A stretch of DNA of 64,000 nt from Streptomyces canus. GTDB lineage: Bacteria > Actinomycetota > Actinomycetes > Streptomycetales > Streptomycetaceae. The DNA lies in contig NZ_JAUSWW010000001.1 of the NCBI RefSeq assembly GCF_030815415.1, forward strand, positions 10,292,001 through 10,356,000, in the 5' to 3' direction. Of the stretch, positions 50,369 through 59,775 are shown in pieces. Each line of letters starts with the position of its first letter. The stretch's first letter is position 1. The notes below the pieces were generated by a model that was not told the origin of the DNA, did no database searches, and worked only from the letters and a program-made list of their open reading frames with translations. A program made the translations under genes and the position numbers.

Positions 50369-53134
50369 TCAGGCGGGATTCGCCGCCCCGCCCGGCAGCA
50401 CGGCGCCCAGCTGTTTGCGGGATCGGATCCCGAGCTTTGTGAACACCTTCCGCAGATGCCACTCGATGGTGTGCGGGCTGAGGAACAGCTGCGTGCCGAT
50501 CTCGAGGTTGGTGAGCCCTTCGCCGGCCAGCCGGGCGATCTGGGCTTCCTGGGGCGTGAGCGCCGCATGGGTGCCGGTGGCGCGCCTGCGCACTGTCTCC
50601 CCGGCGGCTTCCAGCTTCTGGCGGGCGCGCTCGGCGAAGGCCTCTGCGCCCGCCTGGTCGAGGATCTCGTGGGCGCGGGCCAGTTGATCCCGGGCCTCGG
50701 CGCGGCGGTTCTCGCGGCTTAGCCACTCGCCGTACAGCAGCCGGGTGCGTGCGAGCGCTGTCCGCACCGGGGTGCTCTCAAGGCGGGCGATCGCCTCCCG
50801 GTACAGGGCGTCGGCCGTGTCCCCCTCACTGATCAGGGCACGCGCCGCCGCGGAGGTGCCCGTCGCCCAGGCCGTGCCACTGGCCTGGCAGATGGTCGCG
50901 AGGCGGTCGGCGGCCTCGACGGCGAGGTCCCGCTGCCCGCTGCGGGTCGCCGCCTCCACCAGCTCGACCAGGGAGGAGAGGGCGAGCCCCAGCTCCTGCG
51001 GGTACTCGCAGCCCTTGGCGGCGGCGTCGCAGGCTTCCTCGTAACGCCCGAGGCCGTTGTACAGCACGGCCAGCGCCCACTGGGGAGCGGTGAGTGCCTT
51101 TCCCTCGCCGCTGAGGGTCCGGTTGCTGGTGATCGTCTCGATTGCCCGCAGCGTCTCGGTCTCGCGGCCACGCCAGGGTTCGATCACCAACGCCCCGTAG
51201 TGTGCGAGGAAGTGGCTGCCGGTAGCCTCGCCGATTGTCACCGCTTCCGCGGCGAGCGAGTCCGCGTCGTCCAGATCACCGGCGAAGACCCGGTTCGCCA
51301 GCCGCAGCAGGAGCGCCGAGGGGAGCACGGACAGCGTTCCCGTCTCCCGTGCCAGACGGACGAGCTTGGCCGACAGGGTGCTCCAGCTGTCGAAGTCCCA
51401 CACGTTGTGGGCCATGCGGCAGGCGAACGGGAGCCAGCCCAGTGACTGTTCCACTGTGAAGCCGCCCAACCGCAGCGTGTTCAGTGCGCGGCGCAGTATC
51501 GGGGCGCCCGTCGCGTAGCCGTCCGTGGTGGCCAGGGCCAGGCCGTCGAGGAAGAGGTCAGTGGGTCCGGGGTGAGCCGTCGGGGGCGCGGTGCGTGCGG
51601 CCCGGGCGACCTCCTCGAGGCCGGGGCCGCTGGACAAGCGGCCCGCGGTGAGGGCCGCGTAGAACGTGTCCCGGTAGGTTTCGCGCGCGATGCCGGCGTC
51701 GAGCGGCTCGAACTCCCGGGCCGCCGTGAGCAGCAGCGGCACGGTGGCACCGGCACTGCGGGATCCGAAGGTGATCTGCCCGCGCAGCAGGCTGGCTTGG
51801 GCGTGTTGCAGATCGTCGAGCGCGCCCATTTCGGCCACGTTCAACAGCTCGAGCGCGGCGTCGAACGCTCCGGCCAGGTACTTGGCCCGGGCCGCCGCCA
51901 GCGCCCTGCTGCGGCGGCGGGAGGGATCGGGCGTCAGCTCGGCCGCTCGTTCCAGGAAGGCCGCCGATGCGGCGATGCCGCCACGCGCCTGCGCGCGGTC
52001 GGCCGATCGGGCCAGTTCGTCCGCCACGGCCTCGTCGGGCTCCGCAGCGGCGCGGGCCAAGTGCCAGGCGCGGCGGTCGGGGTCGGACCGCGCATCCGTG
52101 GCCTCGGCCAGTGCCCGGTGCGCCTCCCGGCGCTCGGCCGGTCCCGCCGCGCGGTAAACGGCCGAGCGCACCAACGGGTGCCGGAACTGGACCCGTGTGC
52201 GTACTTCCAGCAGGTTCGCGGACACAGCGGGGGTGGCCTCGCTCATGGACACGCCGAGGATGTCGGCGGCGCGGCGGAGCAGTGAGACATCGCCGACGGG
52301 CTCGGCCGCTGCGAGCAACAGCAGCCGCCGTGCCTGCGGGGGCAGTTCCTCGACGCGCAGGCTGAAGTTGTGCTCGAGCCTGCCGATGAGTGGCCCCATC
52401 GGCGGTGAGGCGTAGCCGCCCGCGAGTTCGGCCGCGGTGGTGCTGTGGGGCAGTTCCAGCAGGGCCAGCGGATTGCCGCGCGCCTCGGCGAGAATCCTGC
52501 TGCGGACCGGTTCGTCGAACCGGCCGGGAAGCACCGAGGTCAGCAGGGCGCGGGCATCGGGCTCGCTCAGACCCCCAAGGGTGAGCTCGGGCAGCCCTTG
52601 CAGGGCGCGTTCCCCGTCCGCCTCGCGGACGGCGAAGATCAGGCCTACGCGCTCCGCCATCAGACGCCGGGCGACGAACCCGACGATCTGGGCGGTGACG
52701 CGGTCGAGCCACTGCACGTCGTCGACGAGGCAGATGAGTGGCGTCACCTCAGCGACGTCGGCGAGCAGGCTGAGGACCGCCAGCCCCACGAGGAACCGGT
52801 CCGGGGGAGTGCCCGCGCTGAGCCCGAAGGCGGTCTCCAGGGCCGTCCGCTGCGGATCGGGGAGGTGCCTGAGGCGATCCAGGAAGGGCGCGCACAGCTG
52901 GTGCAGACCCCCGAAAGCCAGCTCCATCTCCGCCTCGACCCCCGCCGCGCGCACCACGGTGCAGCCCTCGGCGGTCTCGGCCACGTACTCCAGCAGGGCG
53001 GACTTGCCGATACCGGCCTCACCGCGCAGCACGAGCACCGCGCTGTGGCCGTCGCGCACCTTGGCCAGCTGCCGGTCCAGCACCGCTCGCTCGCTCTGCC
53101 GCCCGTGCAGGAAGCCCGGATTCTTGCCTTTCAT
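50369..53134 (-). CDS. LuxR-family regulator of the LAL type (large ATP-binding)
   Basis: 921 residues from ATG 53134. N-terminal AAA/NB-ARC ATPase: LHGRQSERAVLDRQLAKV, Walker A RGEAGIGKSALLE, Walker B PLICLVDDVQWLDR. A long helical TPR-like middle (residues 350-830) follows, then a C-terminal LuxR helix-turn-helix: LTPQEAQIARLAGEGLTNLE, LSPHTIEWHLRKVFTKLGI. LAL regulators activate catabolic or secondary-metabolite genes in response to a ligand. It is well placed to sense inputs for this region, but no target is shown. The 190 bases between its start and the E2 stop are free of genes. Confidence 0.9.
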   Translation of the reverse strand: MKGKNPGFLHGRQSERAVLDRQLAKVRDGHSAVLVLRGEAGIGKSALLEYVAETAEGCTVVRAAGVEAEMELAFGGLHQLCAPFLDRLRHLPDPQRTALETAFGLSAGTPPDRFLVGLAVLSLLADVAEVTPLICLVDDVQWLDRVTAQIVGFVARRLMAERVGLIFAVREADGERALQGLPELTLGGLSEPDARALLTSVLPGRFDEPVRSRILAEARGNPLALLELPHSTTAAELAGGYASPPMGPLIGRLEHNFSLRVEELPPQARRLLLLAAAEPVGDVSLLRRAADILGVSMSEATPAVSANLLEVRTRVQFRHPLVRSAVYRAAGPAERREAHRALAEATDARSDPDRRAWHLARAAAEPDEAVADELARSADRAQARGGIAASAAFLERAAELTPDPSRRRSRALAAARAKYLAGAFDAALELLNVAEMGALDDLQHAQASLLRGQITFGSRSAGATVPLLLTAAREFEPLDAGIARETYRDTFYAALTAGRLSSGPGLEEVARAARTAPPTAHPGPTDLFLDGLALATTDGYATGAPILRRALNTLRLGGFTVEQSLGWLPFACRMAHNVWDFDSWSTLSAKLVRLARETGTLSVLPSALLLRLANRVFAGDLDDADSLAAEAVTIGEATGSHFLAHYGALVIEPWRGRETETLRAIETITSNRTLSGEGKALTAPQWALAVLYNGLGRYEEACDAAAKGCEYPQELGLALSSLVELVEAATRSGQRDLAVEAADRLATICQASGTAWATGTSAAARALISEGDTADALYREAIARLESTPVRTALARTRLLYGEWLSRENRRAEARDQLARAHEILDQAGAEAFAERARQKLEAAGETVRRRATGTHAALTPQEAQIARLAGEGLTNLEIGTQLFLSPHTIEWHLRKVFTKLGIRSRKQLGAVLPGGAANPA

Positions 53135-53327
53135 GAACACCCCCGGCTGCGAGCGTATAGATGTGGTCTTCGGCCACACAACTCATCTGCGCTGGTCACC
53201 TCGTGGGTGAGTGGCAGGGCAGTGGCGTCGTGTCGGACCGTGATGGAGCCGCGGCCGGGGTCGGCCGGTGTGTGTTGCCGGACCGTCGGCGGTCGTGTCC
53301 GGCGTATCCGTGGCCACCGCCGTCGCG

Positions 53328-54523
53328 TCAGCGTATGTCCTCGAACGCCGCAGCCTCGACGATCTTCTTCACGGTGGTCAGATAGCGGGCGGCGTCCGCG
53401 CCGTCCACCAGCCGGTGGTCGTAGGAAAGCGAGAGGTGGACCAGTTCGCGGACACCGATGTACTCCTCGTCGCCGTCTTGTACGACCGCGGGCCGTCTGA
53501 CCGCGGCTCCCACGCCCAGGATGGCCGCCTGGTGCGGCGGGACGATGAGGGTGTCGAAGAGGGCGCCGCGTGTTCCGGTGTCGGAGACCGTGAAGGTGGC
53601 TCCGGCCACGTCCGCGGGCGTGAGTCGGCCGGCGTGGGCGTGGTCGGTGAGGCCGTGGACGGCACGGGCGATGCCGCTGACGGTCAGATCGCCCGCGCCC
53701 GCACCACCGGAGTCACCGGCCCCTGGTCGGTGTCGACCGTGATGCCGACGTTCTCGGTGTCGTAGTACGTGATGGTCGCGCCGCCCGTGTCGATCCTGGC
53801 GTTGATGACGGGATGTGCCTTGAGGGCCTGGGCGGCGGCCAGGACGAAGAAGGGCAACGGTGTCAGGGCGAAGCCCTCGCGGGCCATGTAGCCGTCCGCT
53901 GTCGCCCGCCACAGCCGCAGCAGGCCGGTGGCGTCGGCCTCGACGGTGGAGGTCAGCTGCGCCTGCTCCAGCAGCGCCTGCTTGAGACTGTCGCCGACGG
54001 CCTTGCGCAGCCGGGGGACGGCGGCGGTGTGCCCGCGACGGGCAGCCGTCGGCGGAGCCGCTGCTGGTATGGGGCGCGGAGCCGGAGCGGCCGCGGGTGC
54101 CGGTGCCGGCATCGGGGCGGGTGCGGGTGGCGGCACCGGGGCCGGGGCGGCGGCGGGTTCGGGGTGCGGCATCGGCGCCGCGGCGGGCGGCTGCGCGACC
54201 GGCGCCGATGAGGGGGCGGGCTGCGGTGCGGTCACCAGCGCGGCCGGGTCGGCGGTGACCGCGGTCGCCGCCGACGGTTCGGTGTCGGGCGGGCCGATGA
54301 CGGCGAGCTCGGCGCCCACCTCGACCGTCTCGTCCTCGCCGACGACAATGGTCAGCAGGACTCCCGTGGCGGGAGCGGGAATCTCGGTGTCCACCTTGTC
54401 GGTGGACACCTCCAGCAGCGGTTCGTCCTCCTGCACGTGCTCGCCGGGCTGTTTCAGCCAGCGGGTCACGGTGCCCTCGGTGACGGACTCGCCGAGCGCG
54501 GGAAGGGTCACGGAAATGGTCAT
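53328..54523 (-). pseudogene. 2-oxoacid dehydrogenase E2 (acyltransferase), one-base frameshift
   Basis: From ATG 54523: lipoyl domain with the target Lys in EVSTDKVDTEIPAPATG, a long Ala/Pro linker, a peripheral-subunit-binding stretch (AVPRLRKAVGDSLKQALLEQ) and the start of the catalytic domain (FFVLAAAQALKAHPVINARI) up to VTPVVRARAI and a stop at 53684. The catalytic domain continues one base over: GDLTVSGIARAVHGL ... SLSYDHRLVDGADAARYL, which holds the active-site HxxxDG. Adding one base in the GC run near 53699 gives a normal 398-residue E2. It follows aceE by 15 bases, so the pair forms a pyruvate dehydrogenase module. A sequencing error is quite possible here. Confidence 0.8.
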
Positions 54524-54538
54524 GGCGGTGTGGCTCCT

Positions 54539-57226
54539 TCAGGTGTCCAGGCCGTAGTGCTTGCGGGCGCGGTCGACGGTGTCGGGGTCCACTTGTCCGG
54601 CCCGTGCCAGCCGGTCCAGGGCCGTCACGGTGATCGATTCGGCGTCCACGCGGAAGTAGCGCCGTGCGTCCTCGCGCGTGTCGGACAGGCCGAATCCGTC
54701 CGTGCCCAGTGAGTAGTAGCCCTGCTCGATCCACTGGCCGATCTGGTCGGGGACCTGGCGCATCCAGTCGCTGACGGCCAGGACCGGACCCGGCGCACCG
54801 GCGAGCGCCCCGGTCACGAAGGGCACACGCGTCTCGCCGCGCGTGCGGGCGGTGTCGGCGTCCATCGCGTCCCGGCGCAGCTCCGTCCAGGACGTCACCG
54901 ACCACACGTCGGCGCGCACGTTCCAGTCGGCGGCGAGCAGTTCCTGCGCACGCAGTGCCCAGTGCACGGCGGTGCCGGAGGCCAGGAGCTGCAGCCGAGG
55001 GCCGGACACGGCGGGGTCGCCGGGTCGGAACGGGTACAGGCCGCGGACGATGCCCTCCTCGATGCCGGGCCACGCAGGAATGGGCGGCTGGGGCTTCGGC
55101 TCGTTGTAAACCGTGAGGTAGTAGAAGACGTTCTCGGGTCGCTTTCCGAACATCCGGCGCAGGCCGTCGCGGACGATGACCGCGATCTCGAAGGCGAAGG
55201 CCGGGTCGTAGCTGACGGCCGCCGGGTTGGTGGCGGCCAGGAGGTGCGAGTGGCCGTCGCCATGCTGGAGACCTTCGCCGGTCATGGTGGTGCGTCCTGC
55301 GGTGCCGCCGACGACGAACCCGCGGCCCATCTGGTCGGCGAGGGCCCAGAACTGGTCGCCGGTGCGCTGGAAGCCGAACATGGCGTAGAAGATGTAGAAC
55401 GGGATCATCGGCTCGCCGTGGGTGGCGTACGAGGTCGCGGCGGCGGTGAATTCGGCCATGGAACCGGCTTCGGTGATGCCCTCGATGAGGAGCTGCCCGG
55501 TCTCGCTCTCCCGGTAGTGCAGCAGCTGGTCGGCGTCGACGGGGTCGTAGGTCTGGCCCTGCGGCGAGTAGATGCCTGCCGTGGGGAACATCGACTCCAT
55601 GCCGAAGGTACGGGCCTCGTCGGGGATGATCGGCACCCAGCGGGCGCCGGTGCGGCTGTCCCGCATCAGGTCCTTCACCAGGCGGACCAACGCCATGGTG
55701 GTGGCGACCTCCTGGTGGCCGAAGCCCTTGAGTAGCGCCTCGAACGGCTGCGCGGCGGGCTCCGGCAGCGGCTTGGGGATCACACGGCGCGCGGGGGCGG
55801 GACCCCCCAGTGCGGCGCGCCGCTCACGCAGATACCGCACCTCGGGCGAGTTCTCCCCCGGGTGCCAGAAGGGGACGACGTCACCGGCGAGGGCGCTGTC
55901 GGGGATGGGCAGGTCCAGCACGTCGCGCAGCTCGTGGAACTGCGCCATGGTCAGCTTCTTCATCTGGTGGTTGGCGTTGCGGGACTCGAACGCCGACCCG
56001 AGGGTGTGCCCCTTGACCGTCTGGGCGAGGATCACCGTCGGTGCTCCCCGGTGTTCGACGGCGGCGCGGTAGGCGGCGTACACCTTCAATGGTTCGTGCC
56101 CTCCGCGGGAGTTCTCGAAGAGCTCCACCACCTGGGCGTCGCTCAGGGTGGCCGAGAGGGTGGACAGGGCGTCGCCGACGAAGAAGTTCTTGCGGATGTA
56201 GGCGGCGTCCCGCGCGGCGAAGGTCTGCATCTGGGCGTCGGGCTCCTCGCCCAGGCTGCGCACCAGGTCGCCGGTCGTGTCCTGGGCCAGCAGCGGGTCC
56301 CAGGCTTCGCCCCACAGGGTCTTGACGACGTTCCAGCCCGCCCCGCGGAACCGGGCCTCCAGTTCCTGCACGATCTTGGAGTTGGACCGCACGGGTCCGT
56401 CGAGGCGCTGCAGGTTGCAGTTGATCACGAAGGTGAGGTTGTCCAGGCCCTCACGGGAGGCCAGCGTCAGGGCGGCCGTCGCCTCCGGCTCGTCCGTCTC
56501 CCCGTCACCGAGAAACGCCCACACGCGGGAGGCGGAGGTGTCCTTGATGCCGCGGGCCTGCAGATAGCGGTTGAAGCGTGCCTGGTACACGGCGCCAAGA
56601 GGGCCCAGGCCCATGGACACGGTCGGGAACTCCCACAGCCACGGCAGGCGCCTGGGGTGCGGGTAGGACGGGAGGCCGTGACCGCCGGCCTCGCGTCGGA
56701 AACCGTCCAACTGCTGCTCGCTCAGTCGGCCTTCGAGGAACACCCGGGCGTAGATGCCCGGCGAGGCGTGCCCCTGGAGGAACAACTGGTCACCCGAGCC
56801 GTCCTGTTCCTTGCCGCGGAAGAAGTGGTTGAAGCCGATCTCGTACAGCCAGGCCGCCGAGGCGTAGGTGGAGATGTGTCCGCCCAGGCCGAGCCGGGAG
56901 CCGCGGGTCACCATGGCCGCGGCGTTCCACCGGTTCAGGGCGGTGATCCTGGTTTCCATGGCGATGTCGCCGTCGAACCCCGGCTGCGCGGCCGCCGGGA
57001 CGGTGTTGACGTAGTCCGTGGTGAGCAGCCCCGGCACGGACAGGCCGGCGCGGGCCGCGTACTCGTGCACGCGACGGATCAGGTACACCGCTCGATCGGG
57101 TCCGGCGTTGCGTATGACGGCGTCGAGGGAGGCCTGCCATTCGGCGGTCTCCTCGCGGTCGCGGTCGGGAAGCTGGTCGAGCTCACTGCTCGACGGGGAG
57201 GCGGTGGGCCGGGACGGGTCACTCAT
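54539..57226 (-). CDS. aceE: Pyruvate dehydrogenase E1 component, homodimeric
   Basis: 895 residues, the length of the single-chain E1p. GGHISTYASAAWLYEIGFNH, the thiamine diphosphate motif FLGDGETDEPEA with NLTFVINCNLQRLDG, and the second-domain motifs (IPDEARTFGMESMFP, GYYSLGTDGFGLSDTREDAR) identify AceE. It decarboxylates pyruvate and passes the acetyl group to E2-lipoate. It is followed at once by an E2 gene and preceded by a 42-codon ORF. An ECF41-type promoter (P8) lies 450 bases upstream, beyond a transposon end. Streptomyces normally has another aceE elsewhere, so this may be a conditional copy. Confidence 0.93.
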   Translation of the reverse strand: MSDPSRPTASPSSSELDQLPDRDREETAEWQASLDAVIRNAGPDRAVYLIRRVHEYAARAGLSVPGLLTTDYVNTVPAAAQPGFDGDIAMETRITALNRWNAAAMVTRGSRLGLGGHISTYASAAWLYEIGFNHFFRGKEQDGSGDQLFLQGHASPGIYARVFLEGRLSEQQLDGFRREAGGHGLPSYPHPRRLPWLWEFPTVSMGLGPLGAVYQARFNRYLQARGIKDTSASRVWAFLGDGETDEPEATAALTLASREGLDNLTFVINCNLQRLDGPVRSNSKIVQELEARFRGAGWNVVKTLWGEAWDPLLAQDTTGDLVRSLGEEPDAQMQTFAARDAAYIRKNFFVGDALSTLSATLSDAQVVELFENSRGGHEPLKVYAAYRAAVEHRGAPTVILAQTVKGHTLGSAFESRNANHQMKKLTMAQFHELRDVLDLPIPDSALAGDVVPFWHPGENSPEVRYLRERRAALGGPAPARRVIPKPLPEPAAQPFEALLKGFGHQEVATTMALVRLVKDLMRDSRTGARWVPIIPDEARTFGMESMFPTAGIYSPQGQTYDPVDADQLLHYRESETGQLLIEGITEAGSMAEFTAAATSYATHGEPMIPFYIFYAMFGFQRTGDQFWALADQMGRGFVVGGTAGRTTMTGEGLQHGDGHSHLLAATNPAAVSYDPAFAFEIAVIVRDGLRRMFGKRPENVFYYLTVYNEPKPQPPIPAWPGIEEGIVRGLYPFRPGDPAVSGPRLQLLASGTAVHWALRAQELLAADWNVRADVWSVTSWTELRRDAMDADTARTRGETRVPFVTGALAGAPGPVLAVSDWMRQVPDQIGQWIEQGYYSLGTDGFGLSDTREDARRYFRVDAESITVTALDRLARAGQVDPDTVDRARKHYGLDT

Positions 57227-57312
57227 GGGCGGCCTTCCTCAAGGCATGGGCGGGGGAGACGGGAGAGCGGTGGTGGATGCCGCGGGCCGTCGGACGGTGT
57301 GGCGCGGGTGGA

Positions 57313-57441
57313 TCAGCGGTCTTTGAGCCACTGGGCCATCGTGTGACGGCCCAGATGGGCGTCCGGTCCGGGCAGGAGGGTCCGCTCCTCGATCAGGGCA
57401 CCGAAGAACGGCGTCTGTGCGTCGCCGATCACGGGAGTCAT
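57313..57441 (-). CDS. 42-residue ORF at the head of the aceE operon, unrecognised
   Basis: ATG 57441 begins TPVIGDAQTPFFGALIEERT, LLPGPDAHLGRHTMAQWLKD, R and a stop, 86 bases before aceE. The composition and codon use are gene-like. No Shine-Dalgarno stands before it now: the expected AAGGAG is at 57600-57605, on the other side of the 151-base transposon end. It may be a small protein, or the surviving piece of a longer one. Function unknown. Confidence 0.5.
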   Translation of the reverse strand: MTPVIGDAQTPFFGALIEERTLLPGPDAHLGRHTMAQWLKDR

Positions 57442-57445
57442 GCGG

Positions 57446-57596
57446 TCCTGGCCGCCGGGCTGGCGGCGTCTGCCTATGGAGACGGTGTAAGACCTCAACG
57501 GGAGTCCTCCCGGACGGGGCAGTCGTCGGTGAAGCAGGAACCCCAGCGGGCGACCGCTGGAATCCCCCGCCTTTAGGCGGGGAAGAAGTCAAGCGG
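57446..57596 (+). mobile_element. Solo right end of the IS605-type tnpB element
   Basis: Nearly identical to 5928-6079: it starts TCCTGGCCGCCGGGCTGGCG and ends AAGTCAAGCGG, with only a few changes (for example one G less in the terminal hairpin). The rest of tnpB and the left end are absent. The copy therefore carries the last 40 codons of tnpB, the right-end hairpin and the probable omega-RNA, and nothing else. Confidence 0.85.
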
Positions 57597-57677
57597 TCTC
57601 CTTGGCGGGGGCGGGAAGACCGGGCGTGCTGAGAGGTCGGCGGCGAGGTCGGATGCGCCCGCGCGCCCTGCCTTGTT

Positions 57678-57704
57678 GACCGGGCGAAAGATGTTGTTGT
57701 GACA
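57678..57704 (-). promoter_or_regulatory. ECF41-type promoter P8, aceE operon side
   Basis: Minus strand TGTCACA (57704-57698), 16 bases, GGTC (57681-57678). It reads toward AAGGAG (57605-57600), then the solo transposon end, the 42-codon ORF and aceE. Confidence 0.75.
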
Positions 57705-57804
57705 AGCTGCCCGGTACCTGAACCTGGGTCGTCCCGGCGGCGGGTGTCCCGCGACCACGACCGCGGGGAGGACGCGGGCGCCGCGGGACACCGGAGGGGC
57801 GGGC

Positions 57805-58287
57805 CTACTCCACGAAGTAGGAGTCGTGCCGGTCGAAGAACGCGGAGCGCTCTTCCTCCGAGGCGTGCGCCAGCGTCGACACCTGCTCGAAGTACTCCTC
57901 GCGCGGGGCGCCCGGTGTGAACAGCAGGAGCATGTCCGCCGGTGCGTCGGAGTCGTTACGGAAGGCGTGCAGCCCGCCTTGCGGCACGTGCACGAAGTCG
58001 CCCTTGCGGGCGTCCACCCAGCGCACACCGTCGAAGATGCGCACGGTGCCGTCCAGGATGTAGAACGACTCCGAGATCCGCTTGTGGTAGTGCGTCTTCG
58101 GGCCGCCGGCCCGCGGCCTCATCTCGACGCGGTACAGCCCGAACTCGCCGCCGGTGGCCAGATAGTGGGTGGCGTCCTTGCCCGGCCCGCTCTCGCCGAG
58201 GTCGGGTGGGGTGTCGGCGGGCCGGAACACGGCGCTGACCTCGCCGTCGTCTCCGAAGTACTTCTGTTCCGGGTAGGGGTACGACAT
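57805..58287 (-). CDS. Cupin-domain protein
   Basis: 160 residues from ATG 58287. KTHYHKRISESFYILDGTVR provides the first cupin motif (HxH and Glu), and GDFVHVPQGGLHAFRN the second (Pro-Gly-His). Both His pairs and the Glu needed to bind a metal are present. RmlC-type cupins of this size act as dioxygenases, isomerases or sensors; the substrate is unknown. It is monocistronic behind promoter P9. Confidence 0.88.
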   Translation of the reverse strand: MSYPYPEQKYFGDDGEVSAVFRPADTPPDLGESGPGKDATHYLATGGEFGLYRVEMRPRAGGPKTHYHKRISESFYILDGTVRIFDGVRWVDARKGDFVHVPQGGLHAFRNDSDAPADMLLLFTPGAPREEYFEQVSTLAHASEEERSAFFDRHDSYFVE

Positions 58288-58343
58288 GGTGGATTCCTTT
58301 CCTGAGGCGGTCTGGCGGCCGCGTGCCTGCCCGCACTCGATGT

Positions 58344-58370
58344 GACCGGTGGGCACGGTCCGATGTGACG
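58344..58370 (-). promoter_or_regulatory. ECF41-type promoter P9, cupin gene
   Basis: Minus strand CGTCACA (58370-58364), 16 bases, GGTC (58347-58344), 56 bases before the cupin start. Confidence 0.75.
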
Positions 58371-58409
58371 TCGGCGCGGCGCCGGGCCGCGGTGCCACGC
58401 GGTCGGGTG

Positions 58410-59357
58410 TCAGCGGGTGAGGCAGTCGTGGCGGGGATGTCCCCGTCGCAGGGCCCGTACGTCCCGTACCGCCGCGGCGAATGCCTCGGGGCGTTCCTGC
58501 GGCAGGTTGTGGCCGGCGTCCGCGACCTGAAGGTGCAGGCGGGGGCCGGTGAAGTGGTGAGCGGTCGATGACCCGTCGGTCGCGGGGAAGTTGCCGTCGG
58601 CGGTGCCGTCCAGCGTGACCGTGGGGACGGTGATCGGAGGGAGGCCGGCGAGACGGGCTTCCAGATCGGCGTACGTGTCCGCGCCCGGTGCCAGGCCGAG
58701 CCGGTGCCGGTAGGAATGGATGACGACGTCGACGTAGTCCGGGTTGGTGAAGGCCTCGGCGGCCCGCTCCAGTTCGGCTTCGCCGAAGGCCCACACGGGG
58801 GAGTTGCGTTTCCAGATGACCCGGGCGACGCCCCGTGGATCAGCTGCCAGTCCGGTGCGGCCGCGCTCGGTGAGGAAGTAGTAGAAATACCAGAAACCCG
58901 CCTCCAGTTCGGGGGAGATGGGGTTCATGGCGGCGCCGATGTCCTGGATCAGGTAGCCGTTGACGCAGACCAGACCGAGGACGCGCTCGGGCCACAGCGC
59001 CGCGGCGACCGTGGCCGCGCGACCGCCCCAGTCGTAGCCGGCGAGGTAGGCCCGCTCGATGCCGAGGGCGTCCAGGAGCGCGGTGAGGTCGGCCCCCAGC
59101 GCCGCCTGCTGGCCGGAACGGGGAAGAGAGTCGGACAGGAATCTGGTGGGGCCGTGCCCTCGCAGGTGGGGGACGATGACGCGGAATCCGCCTTCCGCCA
59201 GCAGGGGGGCCACATCCACGTAACTGTGGATGTCGTAGGGGAAACCGTGCAGAAGGACGACGGTGTCACCGTCGGGGGAGCCCGTCTCGTAATAGGCGAC
59301 TTCGAGCACGTCGGTCGTGACGCGTCGCAGCGGGGCGAGCAGGGGCAGGGCTGACAT
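58410..59357 (-). CDS. Alpha/beta hydrolase, epoxide-hydrolase type
   Basis: 315 residues from ATG 59357 (GGAGG ideally spaced). VVLLHGFPYDIHSYVD (HGxP), YLAGYDWGGRAATVAAALWP (Asp nucleophile in YDWGG) and VADAGHNLPQERPEAF (catalytic His) place it with epoxide hydrolases/haloalkane dehalogenases; the cap region contains GFWYFYYFLTERGR. It should detoxify or convert small epoxides or halides. It is behind promoter P10. A second Asp-nucleophile hydrolase lies at 40886. Confidence 0.85.
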   Translation of the reverse strand: MSALPLLAPLRRVTTDVLEVAYYETGSPDGDTVVLLHGFPYDIHSYVDVAPLLAEGGFRVIVPHLRGHGPTRFLSDSLPRSGQQAALGADLTALLDALGIERAYLAGYDWGGRAATVAAALWPERVLGLVCVNGYLIQDIGAAMNPISPELEAGFWYFYYFLTERGRTGLAADPRGVARVIWKRNSPVWAFGEAELERAAEAFTNPDYVDVVIHSYRHRLGLAPGADTYADLEARLAGLPPITVPTVTLDGTADGNFPATDGSSTAHHFTGPRLHLQVADAGHNLPQERPEAFAAAVRDVRALRRGHPRHDCLTR

Positions 59358-59603
59358 GCGAATCCTCCGACGAAGGAGCGGTGGGGGAGGGGAGCCGCGG
59401 TTCCGGTCGGGCGCGGCTGGGGTACCGGGTGTCGTGGCCGGGCGCCTTGCCGGGCCCGGTCGCCGCCGGGTCCGGCCCTGGGAGACAGTGTGCACAGTGT
59501 GCATGAGAGGGTTGTCTTGTTAGTGTCAAGAGTGTTGGCGTCATAATGGGTACGAGTGTGCACGGCGTGATCTCCTTTCCACGGGGGACTGTCTCCCCGC
59601 ACA

Positions 59604-59630
59604 GACCGGCCTCCGCCACCTGCTGTGACA
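59604..59630 (-). promoter_or_regulatory. ECF41-type promoter P10, epoxide-hydrolase-like gene
   Basis: Minus strand TGTCACA (59630-59624), 16 bases, GGTC (59607-59604). The leader would be about 240 bases. Confidence 0.75.
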
Positions 59631-59775
59631 GCGAAATAAGCCCTGCTCAGCGCTGTGCGCGTCAGCGCCGGACGGACCCCGCGGTCCGTGACGGCCCGAG
59701 GACGCGGGCGTCCCGGGCGCACACCCCCTCCGTGTCCGGTCCGAACGGACGCGGAACATCCGACCGACTTAGGTG

